Assembly: GCA_041392765.1 (NCBI GenBank)
Contig: JAWKLL010000008.1
Span: forward strand, 90,854 to 154,853
Reading direction: 5' to 3'
Origin: Lewinella sp041392765
GTDB taxonomy: Bacteria; Bacteroidota; Bacteroidia; Chitinophagales; Saprospiraceae
DNA: 64,000 bases
Position 1 is the first letter of the stretch, and the number at the start of each line of letters is the position of its first letter. The notes beneath the pieces are model-generated. The model was given only the letters and a program-made list of their open reading frames with translations, searched no databases and was not told where the DNA came from. Below are positions 28,718 through 36,395 of the stretch, piece by piece. The position numbers were made by a program, and so were the translations under genes.

Positions 28718-28777
28718 TTTGACGGAAATAAATGATACAACTTTCTTGAAAGCTGGTTCATTTATTTTTTCTCCGTC
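28718..28777 (+). repeat. TGACGGAAATAA hairpin element, short variant (copy B)
   Basis: Keeps the outer ends of the family (TTTGACGGAAATAAATGA ... TCATTTATTTTTTCTCCGTC) but has a short, different core in which AACTTTC pairs with GAAAGCT across a two-base loop. It lies 26 bases before the ATG of the next gene. Confidence 0.6.
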
Positions 28778-28803
28778 TCTTATTTACTTTTGAACGAAAA
28801 AAT

Positions 28804-29904
28804 ATGCTCGACAGAATATATGTAGCGGCTACCAGCCAACATGTAGGCAAAACCACCTCCACCCTCGGTATCGTGGCGGCTATCCGCAACAGCGGCTACA
28901 ATGTAGGCTACTGCAAACCCCTTGGACAAGAGTTCGTAGATCTCGGCGATCTCAAGGTGGATAAAGATGCGCTGCTCTTTTCCAAAAATATGAACTTTGA
29001 GCTTTCCGCCGATTTGCACAGCCCCGTCATCTTAGGAAAGGGAGTCACCACCGAATACCTCCAAGACCCCAGTAGCTTCGATTTTCCCAGCAAGGTCATG
29101 TATGCCTCACGCGAGTTGCAACGCATGCACGACGTAGTCGTTTATGAGGGGACAGGACATCCTGGGGTAGGTAGTGTCATTAATCTTTCCAATGCCGACG
29201 TAGCTAAAATGCTGGGTGCTCAGGTCATCATGGTGGTTGAAGGAGGGATTGGGAACACCATTGACCGCCTCAATGTCAACCTTTCGCTTTTTAGGGAAAA
29301 GCAGGTGCCCATCGCGGGGGTTATTATCAACAAGGTGTTGCCGGATAAGATTGACCGCGTCAGGGAGTTGGTGGGCGGCAGGCTACAGGAGTGGGATATT
29401 CCTCTTCTTGGTGTCATGCCTTACGATAAAACCCTTGCTAACCCTATCATGGAGGGGGTTCGACTCGCCGTGGACGGGGTGGTCATTATGAATGGGCACA
29501 ACCTAGATAATAAGGTAGAGAATATAGCATCAGGTTCACTCATCGAGAAAAAAGAGTTCGATGACCTCCAAAATCTTCTCATGATCGTTAGCCATCGCCG
29601 CTTGGAAAGTGCTATCGAGTCGCTGCAAGAAATTGCCAGGAAGCAGCCCGACAAGGAACTTAAATTGGCGGGTATTATCGTCAATGGGGAAAACGATTTC
29701 ATTAGCGAACTACAGCGGGAAGTTCCTTGCCAAGACTATATTATGGCCAATGAAATACCGCTCATTGCCACCCAGCTCGATACTTATGGTTCTGCACTCA
29801 AGATAAGCCGGATGGAGGTGAAAATCAACATCCGGACTCCTTGGAAGGCTCGCCGTGCGGTGGAGCTTATAGAAGAAAACGTGGATCTGAGGGGCTTATT
29901 CTAG
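28804..29904 (+). CDS. BioD-like P-loop ATPase with DRTGG domain
   Basis: 366 residues, clean frame. N-terminal dethiobiotin-synthetase-like P-loop domain (ATSQHVGKTTSTLGIVAA with Walker A SQHVGKTT; VVYEGTGHPGVGSV; VIMVVEGGIGNTIDRL), then a DRTGG-type domain in the C-terminal half (YDKTLANPIMEGVRLAVDG, LLMIVSHRRLESAIESLQEI, LAGIIVNG). This equals the regulatory N-terminal part of large phosphate acetyltransferases, here without the Pta catalytic domain. Function of stand-alone versions is not settled; a sensory or regulatory role in acetyl-phosphate or nucleotide metabolism is an inference. Confidence 0.85.
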   Translation: MLDRIYVAATSQHVGKTTSTLGIVAAIRNSGYNVGYCKPLGQEFVDLGDLKVDKDALLFSKNMNFELSADLHSPVILGKGVTTEYLQDPSSFDFPSKVMYASRELQRMHDVVVYEGTGHPGVGSVINLSNADVAKMLGAQVIMVVEGGIGNTIDRLNVNLSLFREKQVPIAGVIINKVLPDKIDRVRELVGGRLQEWDIPLLGVMPYDKTLANPIMEGVRLAVDGVVIMNGHNLDNKVENIASGSLIEKKEFDDLQNLLMIVSHRRLESAIESLQEIARKQPDKELKLAGIIVNGENDFISELQREVPCQDYIMANEIPLIATQLDTYGSALKISRMEVKINIRTPWKARRAVELIEENVDLRGLF

Positions 29905-29930
29905 CGGCTGGTCGAACTCATGAGTCTTTG

Positions 29931-29962
29931 TTTGCGGTATTGGGGGGTATAGGCTAACTTTG
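29931..29962 (+). promoter_or_regulatory. Bacteroidota promoter of the ECF sigma gene
   Basis: TTTG at 29931..29934 and TAACTTTG at 29955..29962, 20 bases apart, both exact consensus matches. Only about 14 bases separate the -7 box from the ATG at 29977, so the leader is very short or the second ATG (29983) is used. Confidence 0.6.
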
Positions 29963-29976
29963 CGCATCGGTTATAG

Positions 29977-30540
29977 ATGTATATGGATGCAACGGCTCAA
30001 CAAAACTGGTTGGTTCAGCTCAGGGCAGGCGACAGGTCGGCGTTGAAGCAAATTTTTGATGCACAGTACCAGCCTGTCTGCCACGCTATCTACCGCTTTG
30101 TGCAAGACCCGGGTCTATCCGAAGATCTTGCGCAGGAAGTTTTTGTCCGTTTTTGGGAAAAAAGGGAAGATATTCACATCGAATCTAACCTAGGAGCTTA
30201 CCTGCGTCGCATGGCTGTCAATGAAGCCCTTGCTTACCTGCGGAAAAAAAGTCGCTTCTTGGCCGACGAATTACCCGCTCAACTACCTGGCCAGCAGGCC
30301 GCTGCTGCCGATGAACAACTGGCTACCACGGAACTAGCGGAGCGTATCACCCATGCCATCAATGAGCTTCCCCCGCGATGCCGGGTTGTTTTTCAGCTCA
30401 GTAGATTCGAAGAGAAATCTTATCAAGAAATTGCCGATTCTCTGGATATTTCTATCAAAACCGTAGAAAATCAAATGGGTAAAGCCTTGAAGTTGTTACG
30501 GGAAAAACTAGGCGATTACCTCACCACATTGCTTTTTTAA
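29977..30540 (+). CDS. ECF RNA polymerase sigma factor (FecI-like sigma-70)
   Basis: 187 residues. Sigma-2 region: LRAGDRSALKQIFDAQY, YRFVQDPGLSEDLAQEVFV, RFWEKRE. Sigma-4 region: INELPPRCRVVFQLSRFEEK, SYQEIADSLDISIKTVENQM, with the helix-turn-helix near the C-terminus. Such factors in Bacteroidota usually pair with a FecR-type anti-sigma gene just downstream. None is present here; the stop codon is followed directly by a 392-bp inverted-repeat element. The regulon is unknown. Clean frame and a strong promoter upstream support an intact gene. Confidence 0.9.
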   Translation: MYMDATAQQNWLVQLRAGDRSALKQIFDAQYQPVCHAIYRFVQDPGLSEDLAQEVFVRFWEKREDIHIESNLGAYLRRMAVNEALAYLRKKSRFLADELPAQLPGQQAAAADEQLATTELAERITHAINELPPRCRVVFQLSRFEEKSYQEIADSLDISIKTVENQMGKALKLLREKLGDYLTTLLF

Positions 30541-30932
30541 CGTGAATGATGGATAATTATCCCATCTATACCACCCCTTCGGGGTTCAAGGCCGTTCGTT
30601 AGCATGGATCTTTACAATATTGCCATCCCTTCGGGATTTTTTTATAAGGGCATGTAGGCTTTTTAACCAAACCCCGAAGGGGTGAACTGATTGTAATAAA
30701 CTGTAATACAAGTAAATAAAACCCCGAAAGGGGTGGCATATAATACGCAAGTGGTCTTGAAAACGCAATCTCGCGTAGCAGCGTATCCACTTATGAAGAA
30801 ACGTTTGTTTACAGCAATTGACAAAGACCTATCATTGTTAACCAACAGGTTGACGAGATGTGTCCACACGTAAGACCTGAAAGGCTTCGCAAGCGGTGCG
30901 GCTTTCGTCGTTTGGCTTATCCATAATTCACG
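30541..30932. mobile_element. 392-bp non-coding element with inverted ends
   Basis: Ends CGTGAATGATGGATAA (30541) and TTATCCATAATTCACG (to 30932) are inverted with one mismatch in 16. The left end abuts the sigma-factor stop codon. Inside are four short GC palindromes of the type CCCCTTCGGGG / CCCCGAAGGGG / CCCCGAAAGGGG and no usable open frame. Probably a small non-autonomous mobile element or REP cluster; no target duplication could be identified. Confidence 0.55.
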
Positions 30933-31041
30933 TCAGGTATGGGTAGTTACAAGCTTCATTGTACGACTGGGGTTGAAAACTGCCGTTCCCTAAATTATTG
31001 CCCCTGTAATGTTAATTTTTGCTTAACAACCGGAAAAAAAT

Positions 31042-31071
31042 TTTGATTTGTTAAACAAAAGGGTGTACTTT
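31042..31071 (+). promoter_or_regulatory. candidate promoter for the minimal T9SS gene
   Basis: TTTG at 31042..31045 and GTACTTTG at 31064..31071, 18 bases apart; the first base of the -7 box deviates. About 48 bases before the ATG at 31119, in a strongly AT-rich stretch. Confidence 0.4.
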
Positions 31072-31118
31072 GGTGATTATTATCATAGATTTCGTAATCC
31101 CAAGCAAAATTCATTGGT

Positions 31119-31445
31119 ATGAAGCACCTTGTACTCGTTTTTTTTCTCGGTTTGTTTAGCATCAGTGCTACTGCTCAGCAGAAGGGTGGCTTTGATGATA
31201 TTATTGCCGTAGTTGCCGATATACAAATCTATCCCAACCCTGCTGTGGATTACATCCAAGTCACGGATAATTCGGAAGTGCGCAAAGTCGTTTTATACAA
31301 TTTGGCAGGAAGAAGTGTGAAAAACTTTACCTACCAAGCAGGTGAACGTTACTTCATTGGCGACCTGCCCAAAGGTATGTACCTTGTACAATTGCTCGGA
31401 GCACAAGATAAACGAGTAGCGACACGCCGCGTCAGCATACGTTGA
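31119..31445 (+). CDS. minimal secreted protein: signal peptide plus T9SS type A tail
   Basis: 108 residues, clean frame. Signal peptide MKHLVLVFFLGLFSISATAQ, a linker of only about 15 residues, then a complete T9SS sorting domain (IQIYPNPAVDYIQV, VVLYNLAGRSVKNF, LPKGMYLVQLLG, ending TRRVSIR). With almost no cargo between signal and tail, it may be a decoy, a tail donor, or a short surface peptide. A terminator-like hairpin follows at 31517. Confidence 0.85.
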   Translation: MKHLVLVFFLGLFSISATAQQKGGFDDIIAVVADIQIYPNPAVDYIQVTDNSEVRKVVLYNLAGRSVKNFTYQAGERYFIGDLPKGMYLVQLLGAQDKRVATRRVSIR

Positions 31446-31516
31446 TAAAATACTTGCCTGCCATTAGGCGATATATAAGATTTTTTCTTTTTTTGACTCT
31501 CGAATGTGAAAACAGC

Positions 31517-31555
31517 AGTGCCTTCCTCGAACAACGGGGAGGGCACTCATTTTTC
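31517..31555. terminator. terminator-like hairpin
   Basis: AGTGCCTTCCTCG / CGGGGAGGGCACT with a short loop, followed by CATTTTTC on the plus strand. Placed between the T9SS gene and the convergent SanA-like gene, so it could end either transcript. The stem has mismatches and the T-run is short. Confidence 0.5.
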
Positions 31556-31615
31556 AGGGTTGCAAGTAATGGGTTCATCTAGCGCTATTAAAAATAAGCT
31601 AGTTCGCCTTAGTAA

Positions 31616-31743
31616 TTTGACGGAAATAACTGATCCCATTTTTTTCTGAAGGCTTGTCTTTATACACACGCTTTGTGCAAGTATTCCTACGCTTAGTGTC
31701 TAAAGCCAAGCCAAAAATGGGATCACTTATTTTTTTTCCGTCC
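31616..31743 (+). mobile_element. TGACGGAAATAA hairpin element, copy C
   Basis: Full-length family member (TTTGACGGAAATAACTGATC ... GATCACTTATTTTTTTTCCGTC). Its right end overlaps the 3' end of the SanA-like gene (31727..32353): the last residues of that protein (GTEKK) and its TAA stop codon are provided by element sequence. Confidence 0.72.
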
Positions 31744-32353
31744 CTAAGTATTTCGGGGCAACACCCAACCATAAATCGAGCCGCATTTTGACGCGTGCCA
31801 AGTATTCCCTAAGTTGTACTCGTAAGTTGTAGGGATAGGCCACATCGTGGGCGTTGAAGCCAATAACATCAATTTTTTTGTGAATACCTATGGCAATGGC
31901 GCGTTGGTTGTGGAATGGCTGTGAGATACAGATCAGCGATTGTTGTCCAAACACTTCTTTGGCTCTGACCACCGAGTCAAGTGTTCGGAAACCGGCATAG
32001 TCGAGGTGGACACGATCGTCGGGGATGCCTCCCGCTAAGAGATCAGCTTGAATTTGGGCGGGTTCATTGTATTCATGGGTGCCATTGTCGCCGCTTACCA
32101 AAATATGTTCAATTTTTCCCGCCTTGAATAACTTAATAGCTGCTTCAATGCGGTAAGTATAATACGGATTAGGAGACCCATCGGACAGTATAGGAGACGT
32201 ACCCAGTAGCAATCCTGTTTTGCGGGCGGGTACATCCGATAGTTGCGAAAATATCTTGTCTTTCGTCTGTTGTTCTACCCAAATGCTGTTTAGTATTACC
32301 AAAATGGTAATAATGGCGAAGAGGTAGGCGGCATGGCGTATGCTGTTTTTCAT
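31727..32353 (-). CDS. SanA/YdcF-like (DUF218) membrane protein
   Basis: 208 residues. N-terminal membrane helix AAYLFAIITILVILNSIWV, then a DUF218 domain: LLLGTSPILSDGSPNPYYTY, FKAGKIEHILVSGDNGTHEY, GIPDDRVHLDYAGFRTLDSV, ISQPFHNQRAIAIG, RVKMRLDLWLG. SanA-type proteins affect envelope barrier function in enteric bacteria; here only family membership is certain. The C-terminus runs into repeat element copy C, which supplies the stop codon, so the native end may have been a few residues different. Confidence 0.85.
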   Translation of the reverse strand: MKNSIRHAAYLFAIITILVILNSIWVEQQTKDKIFSQLSDVPARKTGLLLGTSPILSDGSPNPYYTYRIEAAIKLFKAGKIEHILVSGDNGTHEYNEPAQIQADLLAGGIPDDRVHLDYAGFRTLDSVVRAKEVFGQQSLICISQPFHNQRAIAIGIHKKIDVIGFNAHDVAYPYNLRVQLREYLARVKMRLDLWLGVAPKYLGTEKK

Positions 32354-32398
32354 ATTTATTTTTGTTTAAAATTCCAGAAAAGGTCGGTTTATTGCATT

Positions 32399-32596
32399 AG
32401 AGTATGTCTAAAAATTTGCGAACTGATTTTCAACGATTTGAGGTTGTGGCTAAAGCATCAAAACTGATTTTAGCCGGGCTAAATGAAGTTTTTATGCTGA
32501 CGCCATCGTTCTTAAATCCTTGGAAATCAGAAAGCACCAACCATTTGTTGGGGCTGATTTTGGAATACAGCCAAATTAAATTTTTAGACATACTCT
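32399..32596. mobile_element. GAGTATGTCTAAA element, copy 2
   Basis: 198 bp, ends GAGTATGTCTAAA / TTTAGACATACTC, flanked by TTA on both sides. The interior differs from copy 1 (24299..24474). It happens to be open in the frame of the next gene and would add about 70 residues to it, but the real signal peptide begins at 32614, after the element. Confidence 0.65.
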
Positions 32597-32613
32597 TAGT
32601 ATCAAGTAAAAAA

Positions 32614-33752
32614 ATGGATCGAACGAAATCCCTTACTATTTGCCTTTTGCTGGCTTTATGGATGGTGGCAGGGCTGACGAGCTGTGAAGAGAATACCCCT
32701 CGTGAAGTAGAAGAAAGGCACAGTTTTTACCATTGGCGCACGCGGTTGGCATTGAGCGAGATGGAGCGCCAGTGGATGGACACGTTGGGCGGTGAGCGGC
32801 TCTATGTCCGTTTTTTTGATGTGGATTGGCAGGGCAATACTGCTGTGCCGTTGGCTGCGTTGGAAGTCGTACATTGGCCTAAGGGCGTGGAGATTGTGCC
32901 TGTGGTGTTTATCACCAACCGTACTTTATTGGAACTTTCTATTGAGGAGATACCCGCTTTGGCTCAACAGATGGGAGCGAAAATAGAAGAGTTGGCGAAT
33001 GGTATCCTTTACCCCGAGCTGCAAGTCGATTGTGACTGGACACAGCGCACGCAAACCGCCTATTTTGGGTTGTTGGAATCCTTGCGGCAATACCTGCCTG
33101 CTGGTACGGTGTTGTCGGCCACGATTCGTTTGCACCAATACCGCTACCCGGAACAAACGGGCATCCCACCTGTGGACAGGGGTATGCTGATGTGCTACAA
33201 TATGGGGCAAGTGGATGACCCGGAGGAGACCAACTCCATACTGAACATAGCTGTTACTCAGCCATACATAGCCGGAGCGCCGCCTTACCCCATACCTATG
33301 GATGGCGCTGCCGCTGTTTCGTTGGGGGGTAGTATTCAGGGAAGGCAGGATGGTGACGCTAATAAATGGGTTGGAAGCTACCGACTTGCAAGATACATCG
33401 CGGTTTAGTGCGAGGCGAAATGAGCCGAGCACGACGACCGGCCAGGAGTATGACATGGGGGGCGCAAGGATACCCGACCTTCGGGAGGGGCACCTGAGCA
33501 CCCGGCCTCGCTTTAGCCGAGGGGGCCTCACCTGCCATTCCCGACTGGTGGGAAGTGAAGAAAAGTACCTATTTAGCGGGTTACTATCTGTATAAAGGTG
33601 ATGCCATACGCTTGGAGACAGTGACGCCAGCCCTGTTGGAAACTGCCTATCGGCTGATGCAAACGGTGCCTACTTGCGGGAAGGTGCGCCATGTAGCGTA
33701 CTACCATTTGGATGAAACGCTGTTTTTGCCGAGGGGTATAAAATCAAAATAA
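32614..33752 (+). pseudogene. DUF3142-like lipoprotein, disrupted by an insertion
   Basis: Lipoprotein related to the intact gene at 44697..45854. Signal MDRTKSLTICLLLALWMVAG with lipobox LTSC. Shared body: FYHWRTRLALSEMERQWMDT, LYVRFFDVDW, PVVFITNRT, QVDCDWTQRT, SATIRLHQYRYPEQTGIPPV, LMCYNMGQVDDPE. The resemblance to DUF3142 TIM-barrel (glycosidase-like) proteins is from memory. One frameshift near 33300, a foreign GC-rich insert of about 115 bp at 33425..33538, and another frame change before the last segment (STYLAGYYLYKGDAIRLE) leave it broken. Without the insert the end would match the paralogue. Confidence 0.7.
33425..33538. repeat. GC-rich palindromic insert inside the DUF3142-like gene
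   Basis: Compared with the paralogue at 44697, this stretch has no counterpart. It contains CCCGACCTTCGGG, GAGGCC-type arms (CCGGCCTCGCTTTAGCCGAG) and CGACCGG, and is much richer in GC than the gene. It probably belongs to the scattered REP-like class seen at 27020, 42207 and 56529. Exact borders are uncertain by a few bases. Confidence 0.5.
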
Positions 33753-33829
33753 TGGTAGCTATCGGACTTGTCTGATAGCTAAAGACCATTATATTTGTCC
33801 AACAAGTTACCCAAACAAGCAACTCAATC

Positions 33830-34867
33830 ATGATGACCATATTCCTGCATCACTACCGACTGACGATTGGCATCCTTTTCCTTGTGGGGGTGATGGGCTG
33901 CGCGGTGCATCCCCGTCAGCCATTCGACTCTGCGTTGGTGCCTCCTGTACCCGATTATGCGCAAGATCGCTACTGGGCGGCACTGCCCTGGCAACAAGAT
34001 GCTGCCGACCTCCTGCCCGACGGTTTGAAAGATGCCCAAAAGGAGGCAGCGGTGGATGTATTCTTTCTGCACCCTACGACGTACATAGGTAAACGAGGCG
34101 ATAAGCGCTGGAATGGGCCCGTGAAAGATGAGGCATTGAACCAGCGTACCTCAGACAGCCCCATACAGTACCAAGCTAGTATTTTCAACGCGGCGGGGCG
34201 GGTGTTTGCGCCCTATTATCGGCAGGCGCACTTACAGGCTTACTTCACCAAGGACACGCTGAGCGCAAGACGCGCCTTTGAGCTGGCTTATGGGGATGTT
34301 CGCAAGGCGTTCAGCCACTATCTAGCCAACCACAATCAGGGGCGCCCCATCATCATTGCCGCCCACAGCCAAGGTACTACCCACGCCATACGGTTGCTGA
34401 AGGAGTTTTTTGATGGTAAAGAATTGGCAGGGCGATTGGTGGCTGCCTATATTGTGGGGATACCCGTTTTTGAGGATGCTTTTGAGCAACTTCGCCCCTG
34501 CAACGACAGCTCTGATACGGGCTGCTATGTGGCTTGGCGCACTTTCAAAAAAGGCTACGAACCCAAGATTACAGCCCCCGGAGTAGTGGTAACAAACCCG
34601 CTGATATGGACGCAAACTGACGAATACGCGCCTGCTTCCGCCAATGAGGGTGCGGTGATACGGCCATTTGAAACGGTGATACCCCAAGCCGCCGATGCGC
34701 AGGTGCATGGCTCAATATTGTGGGCATCGAAGCCCCGGTTTCCGGGTAGTTGGCTGTTGGTGAAAAAGAACTACCACGTAGGTGATTTCAATATTTTTTA
34801 CATGAATGTGCGAAAAAACGCCATCTTGCGAAGCGAAAACTGGCTGCGGAAACATCAAAGCCGGTAG
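33830..34867 (+). CDS. DUF3089 alpha/beta-hydrolase-like lipoprotein
   Basis: 345 residues, clean frame. Signal with lipobox in LTIGILFLVGVMGCAVH. DUF3089 features: AVDVFFLHPTTYIG, NQRTSDSPIQYQASIFNAAG, VFAPYYRQAHLQAYF, the nucleophile elbow IIAAHSQGTTHAIRLL, GIPVFEDAFEQLRPC, and a late GDFNIFYMNVRKN. Probably a hydrolase of unknown substrate on the envelope. Element copy D lies directly downstream. Confidence 0.85.
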   Translation: MMTIFLHHYRLTIGILFLVGVMGCAVHPRQPFDSALVPPVPDYAQDRYWAALPWQQDAADLLPDGLKDAQKEAAVDVFFLHPTTYIGKRGDKRWNGPVKDEALNQRTSDSPIQYQASIFNAAGRVFAPYYRQAHLQAYFTKDTLSARRAFELAYGDVRKAFSHYLANHNQGRPIIIAAHSQGTTHAIRLLKEFFDGKELAGRLVAAYIVGIPVFEDAFEQLRPCNDSSDTGCYVAWRTFKKGYEPKITAPGVVVTNPLIWTQTDEYAPASANEGAVIRPFETVIPQAADAQVHGSILWASKPRFPGSWLLVKKNYHVGDFNIFYMNVRKNAILRSENWLRKHQSR

Positions 34868-34887
34868 CTGGGGCGTTACATTAGTAA

Positions 34888-35013
34888 TTTGACGGAAATA
34901 AGCTGACCCCACTTTTTCTGAAGGCTTGTCTTTATGCACACGCTTTGTGCAAGTATTCCTACGCTTAGTGCATAAAGCCAAGACAAAAATGGGATCACTT
35001 ATTTTTTTCCGTC
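34888..35013 (+). mobile_element. TGACGGAAATAA hairpin element, copy D
   Basis: 126 bp, full-length family member, preceded by TTAGTAA. Its T-rich right end (ATTTTTTTCCGTC) lies 21 bases upstream of the sensor-kinase ATG, the same arrangement as copies A and B. Confidence 0.72.
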
Positions 35014-35034
35014 CCATAGCCAATACGTTTTAAC

Positions 35035-36200
35035 ATGGATATATACCAGCGCAGATCTTGGCAGAAGTGGTATTTGGCCATCCTAGGGTTGGCCATCATT
35101 GGCTTTTCATTGTGGTACACGGGCTACATCGCCGAACGATTGGCCGTGGTAGAGCGCAACAATACCCGGTTTTGGGTAATGGCACAAAAAAACATCTACG
35201 ATACCGATAGTGAAGATACGCTTTATTGTGATTTAGAACTAGAGCTGGAAATTTTTCAATCAAATACCACGATACCTGTCATCATTGCTAATGAAAACGG
35301 CACCGTGGACTTTGGTGCCAACTGGGGCAGTGAGGCGCTGGATAACGATAAGGAATACCTACAACAACAACTCGACAGGATGATAGCTGAGGAGGCTGAG
35401 CCTATTCCTAGTTTTGGTTCTAATATCTATTTTGGGGAGAGTAAAATTTTACAGCAACTCCGCTTTTTTCCGCTCGTTCAATTCATATTGATAGGTGGAT
35501 TTATTTTGTTCGGGTACATGGGGGTAAACTCGGCCCGGCGTGCTGAGCAAAACCGCGTGTGGGTAGGTATGGCCAAGGAGACCGCCCACCAGTTGGGTAC
35601 GCCCATCTCGGCCATTGTAGCCTGGATAGAACACCTAAAGATGATGCGCCCCGAAGATGCCGACACCATGGAAATAGTCGAAGAACTGCGCAACGATGTG
35701 CAGCGATTGGAACTGATAGCTGAGCGTTTTTCAAAAATAGGCTCTACACCCACTTTAGAGGAGGTCAACGTTTTTGCCGAGTTGGATGCCTGTCGGCAAT
35801 ATATGCAGAAACGTGCATCGCGCAAGGTGACATTCGACTTCCCTTCGCCGGATACCCACCATACTCCCGTCAAACTAAACCCGCCACTCTTTGACTGGGT
35901 GGTGGAAAACCTGCTGCGCAACGCCTTAGATGCGATGGATGGGCAGGGGCATATCAGCGCCTCTGTGACGGAAGACCGCCAGTATGTACACATCGACATT
36001 ACCGATACGGGCAAGGGCATTCCTGCGTCTCACCACAAGCGCGTTTTTGAACCAGGTTCACCACCAAAAAAAGAGGCTGGGGATTGGGGCTTAGCCTCAC
36101 CAAGCGCATTGTGGAAGAGTATCACAATGGGAAAATTTTTGTAAAAAAATCCGAAGAAGGGCGGGGAGCTACCTTTACCCTCAGTTTGCCCAAAGGGTGA
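35035..36200 (+). CDS. orphan membrane sensor histidine kinase (frameshifted 3' end)
   Basis: About 388 residues. TM1 WYLAILGLAIIGFSLWYTGY, an extracytoplasmic sensor of about 110 residues, TM2 FILIGGFILFGYMGV, directly followed by the dimerisation and phosphoacceptor helix (GMAKETAHQLGTPISAIVAW, His in ETAHQ) without a HAMP domain. ATPase motifs: N box VVENLLRNALDAM, G1 DITDTGKGIP. A one-base break near 36060 hides the G2 box (GLGLTLTKRIVEEYHNGK in the other frame), which ends FTLSLPKG with TGA at 36198..36200. No response regulator is adjacent. Confidence 0.86.
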
Positions 36201-36395
36201 ATATAGGAATTGCAGATACTGACTATGATACAGGAATTTAATATATTAGCTACTAGGGCAAATAGCATGATAGGCTCCCCTTCTGGTACTATCCTAACCA
36301 AATATCGGGGCATTTCACCATTCACTCGGCCTTTTGGCTTGCCTACTCTGTTGGCACTGCGATACAAGTGGTCGCAGATTTTTACGGCGACCGTT

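Noticed and set aside
32404..32613. A 70-residue in-frame N-terminal extension of the DUF3142-like gene
   Set aside because: It is encoded by the GAGTATGTCTAAA element; the lipoprotein signal peptide begins at 32614.
36210..36395. An in-frame extension upstream of the TonB-receptor-like gene
   Set aside because: No signal-like sequence and unlike the family; the ATG at 36396 begins a proper signal peptide.
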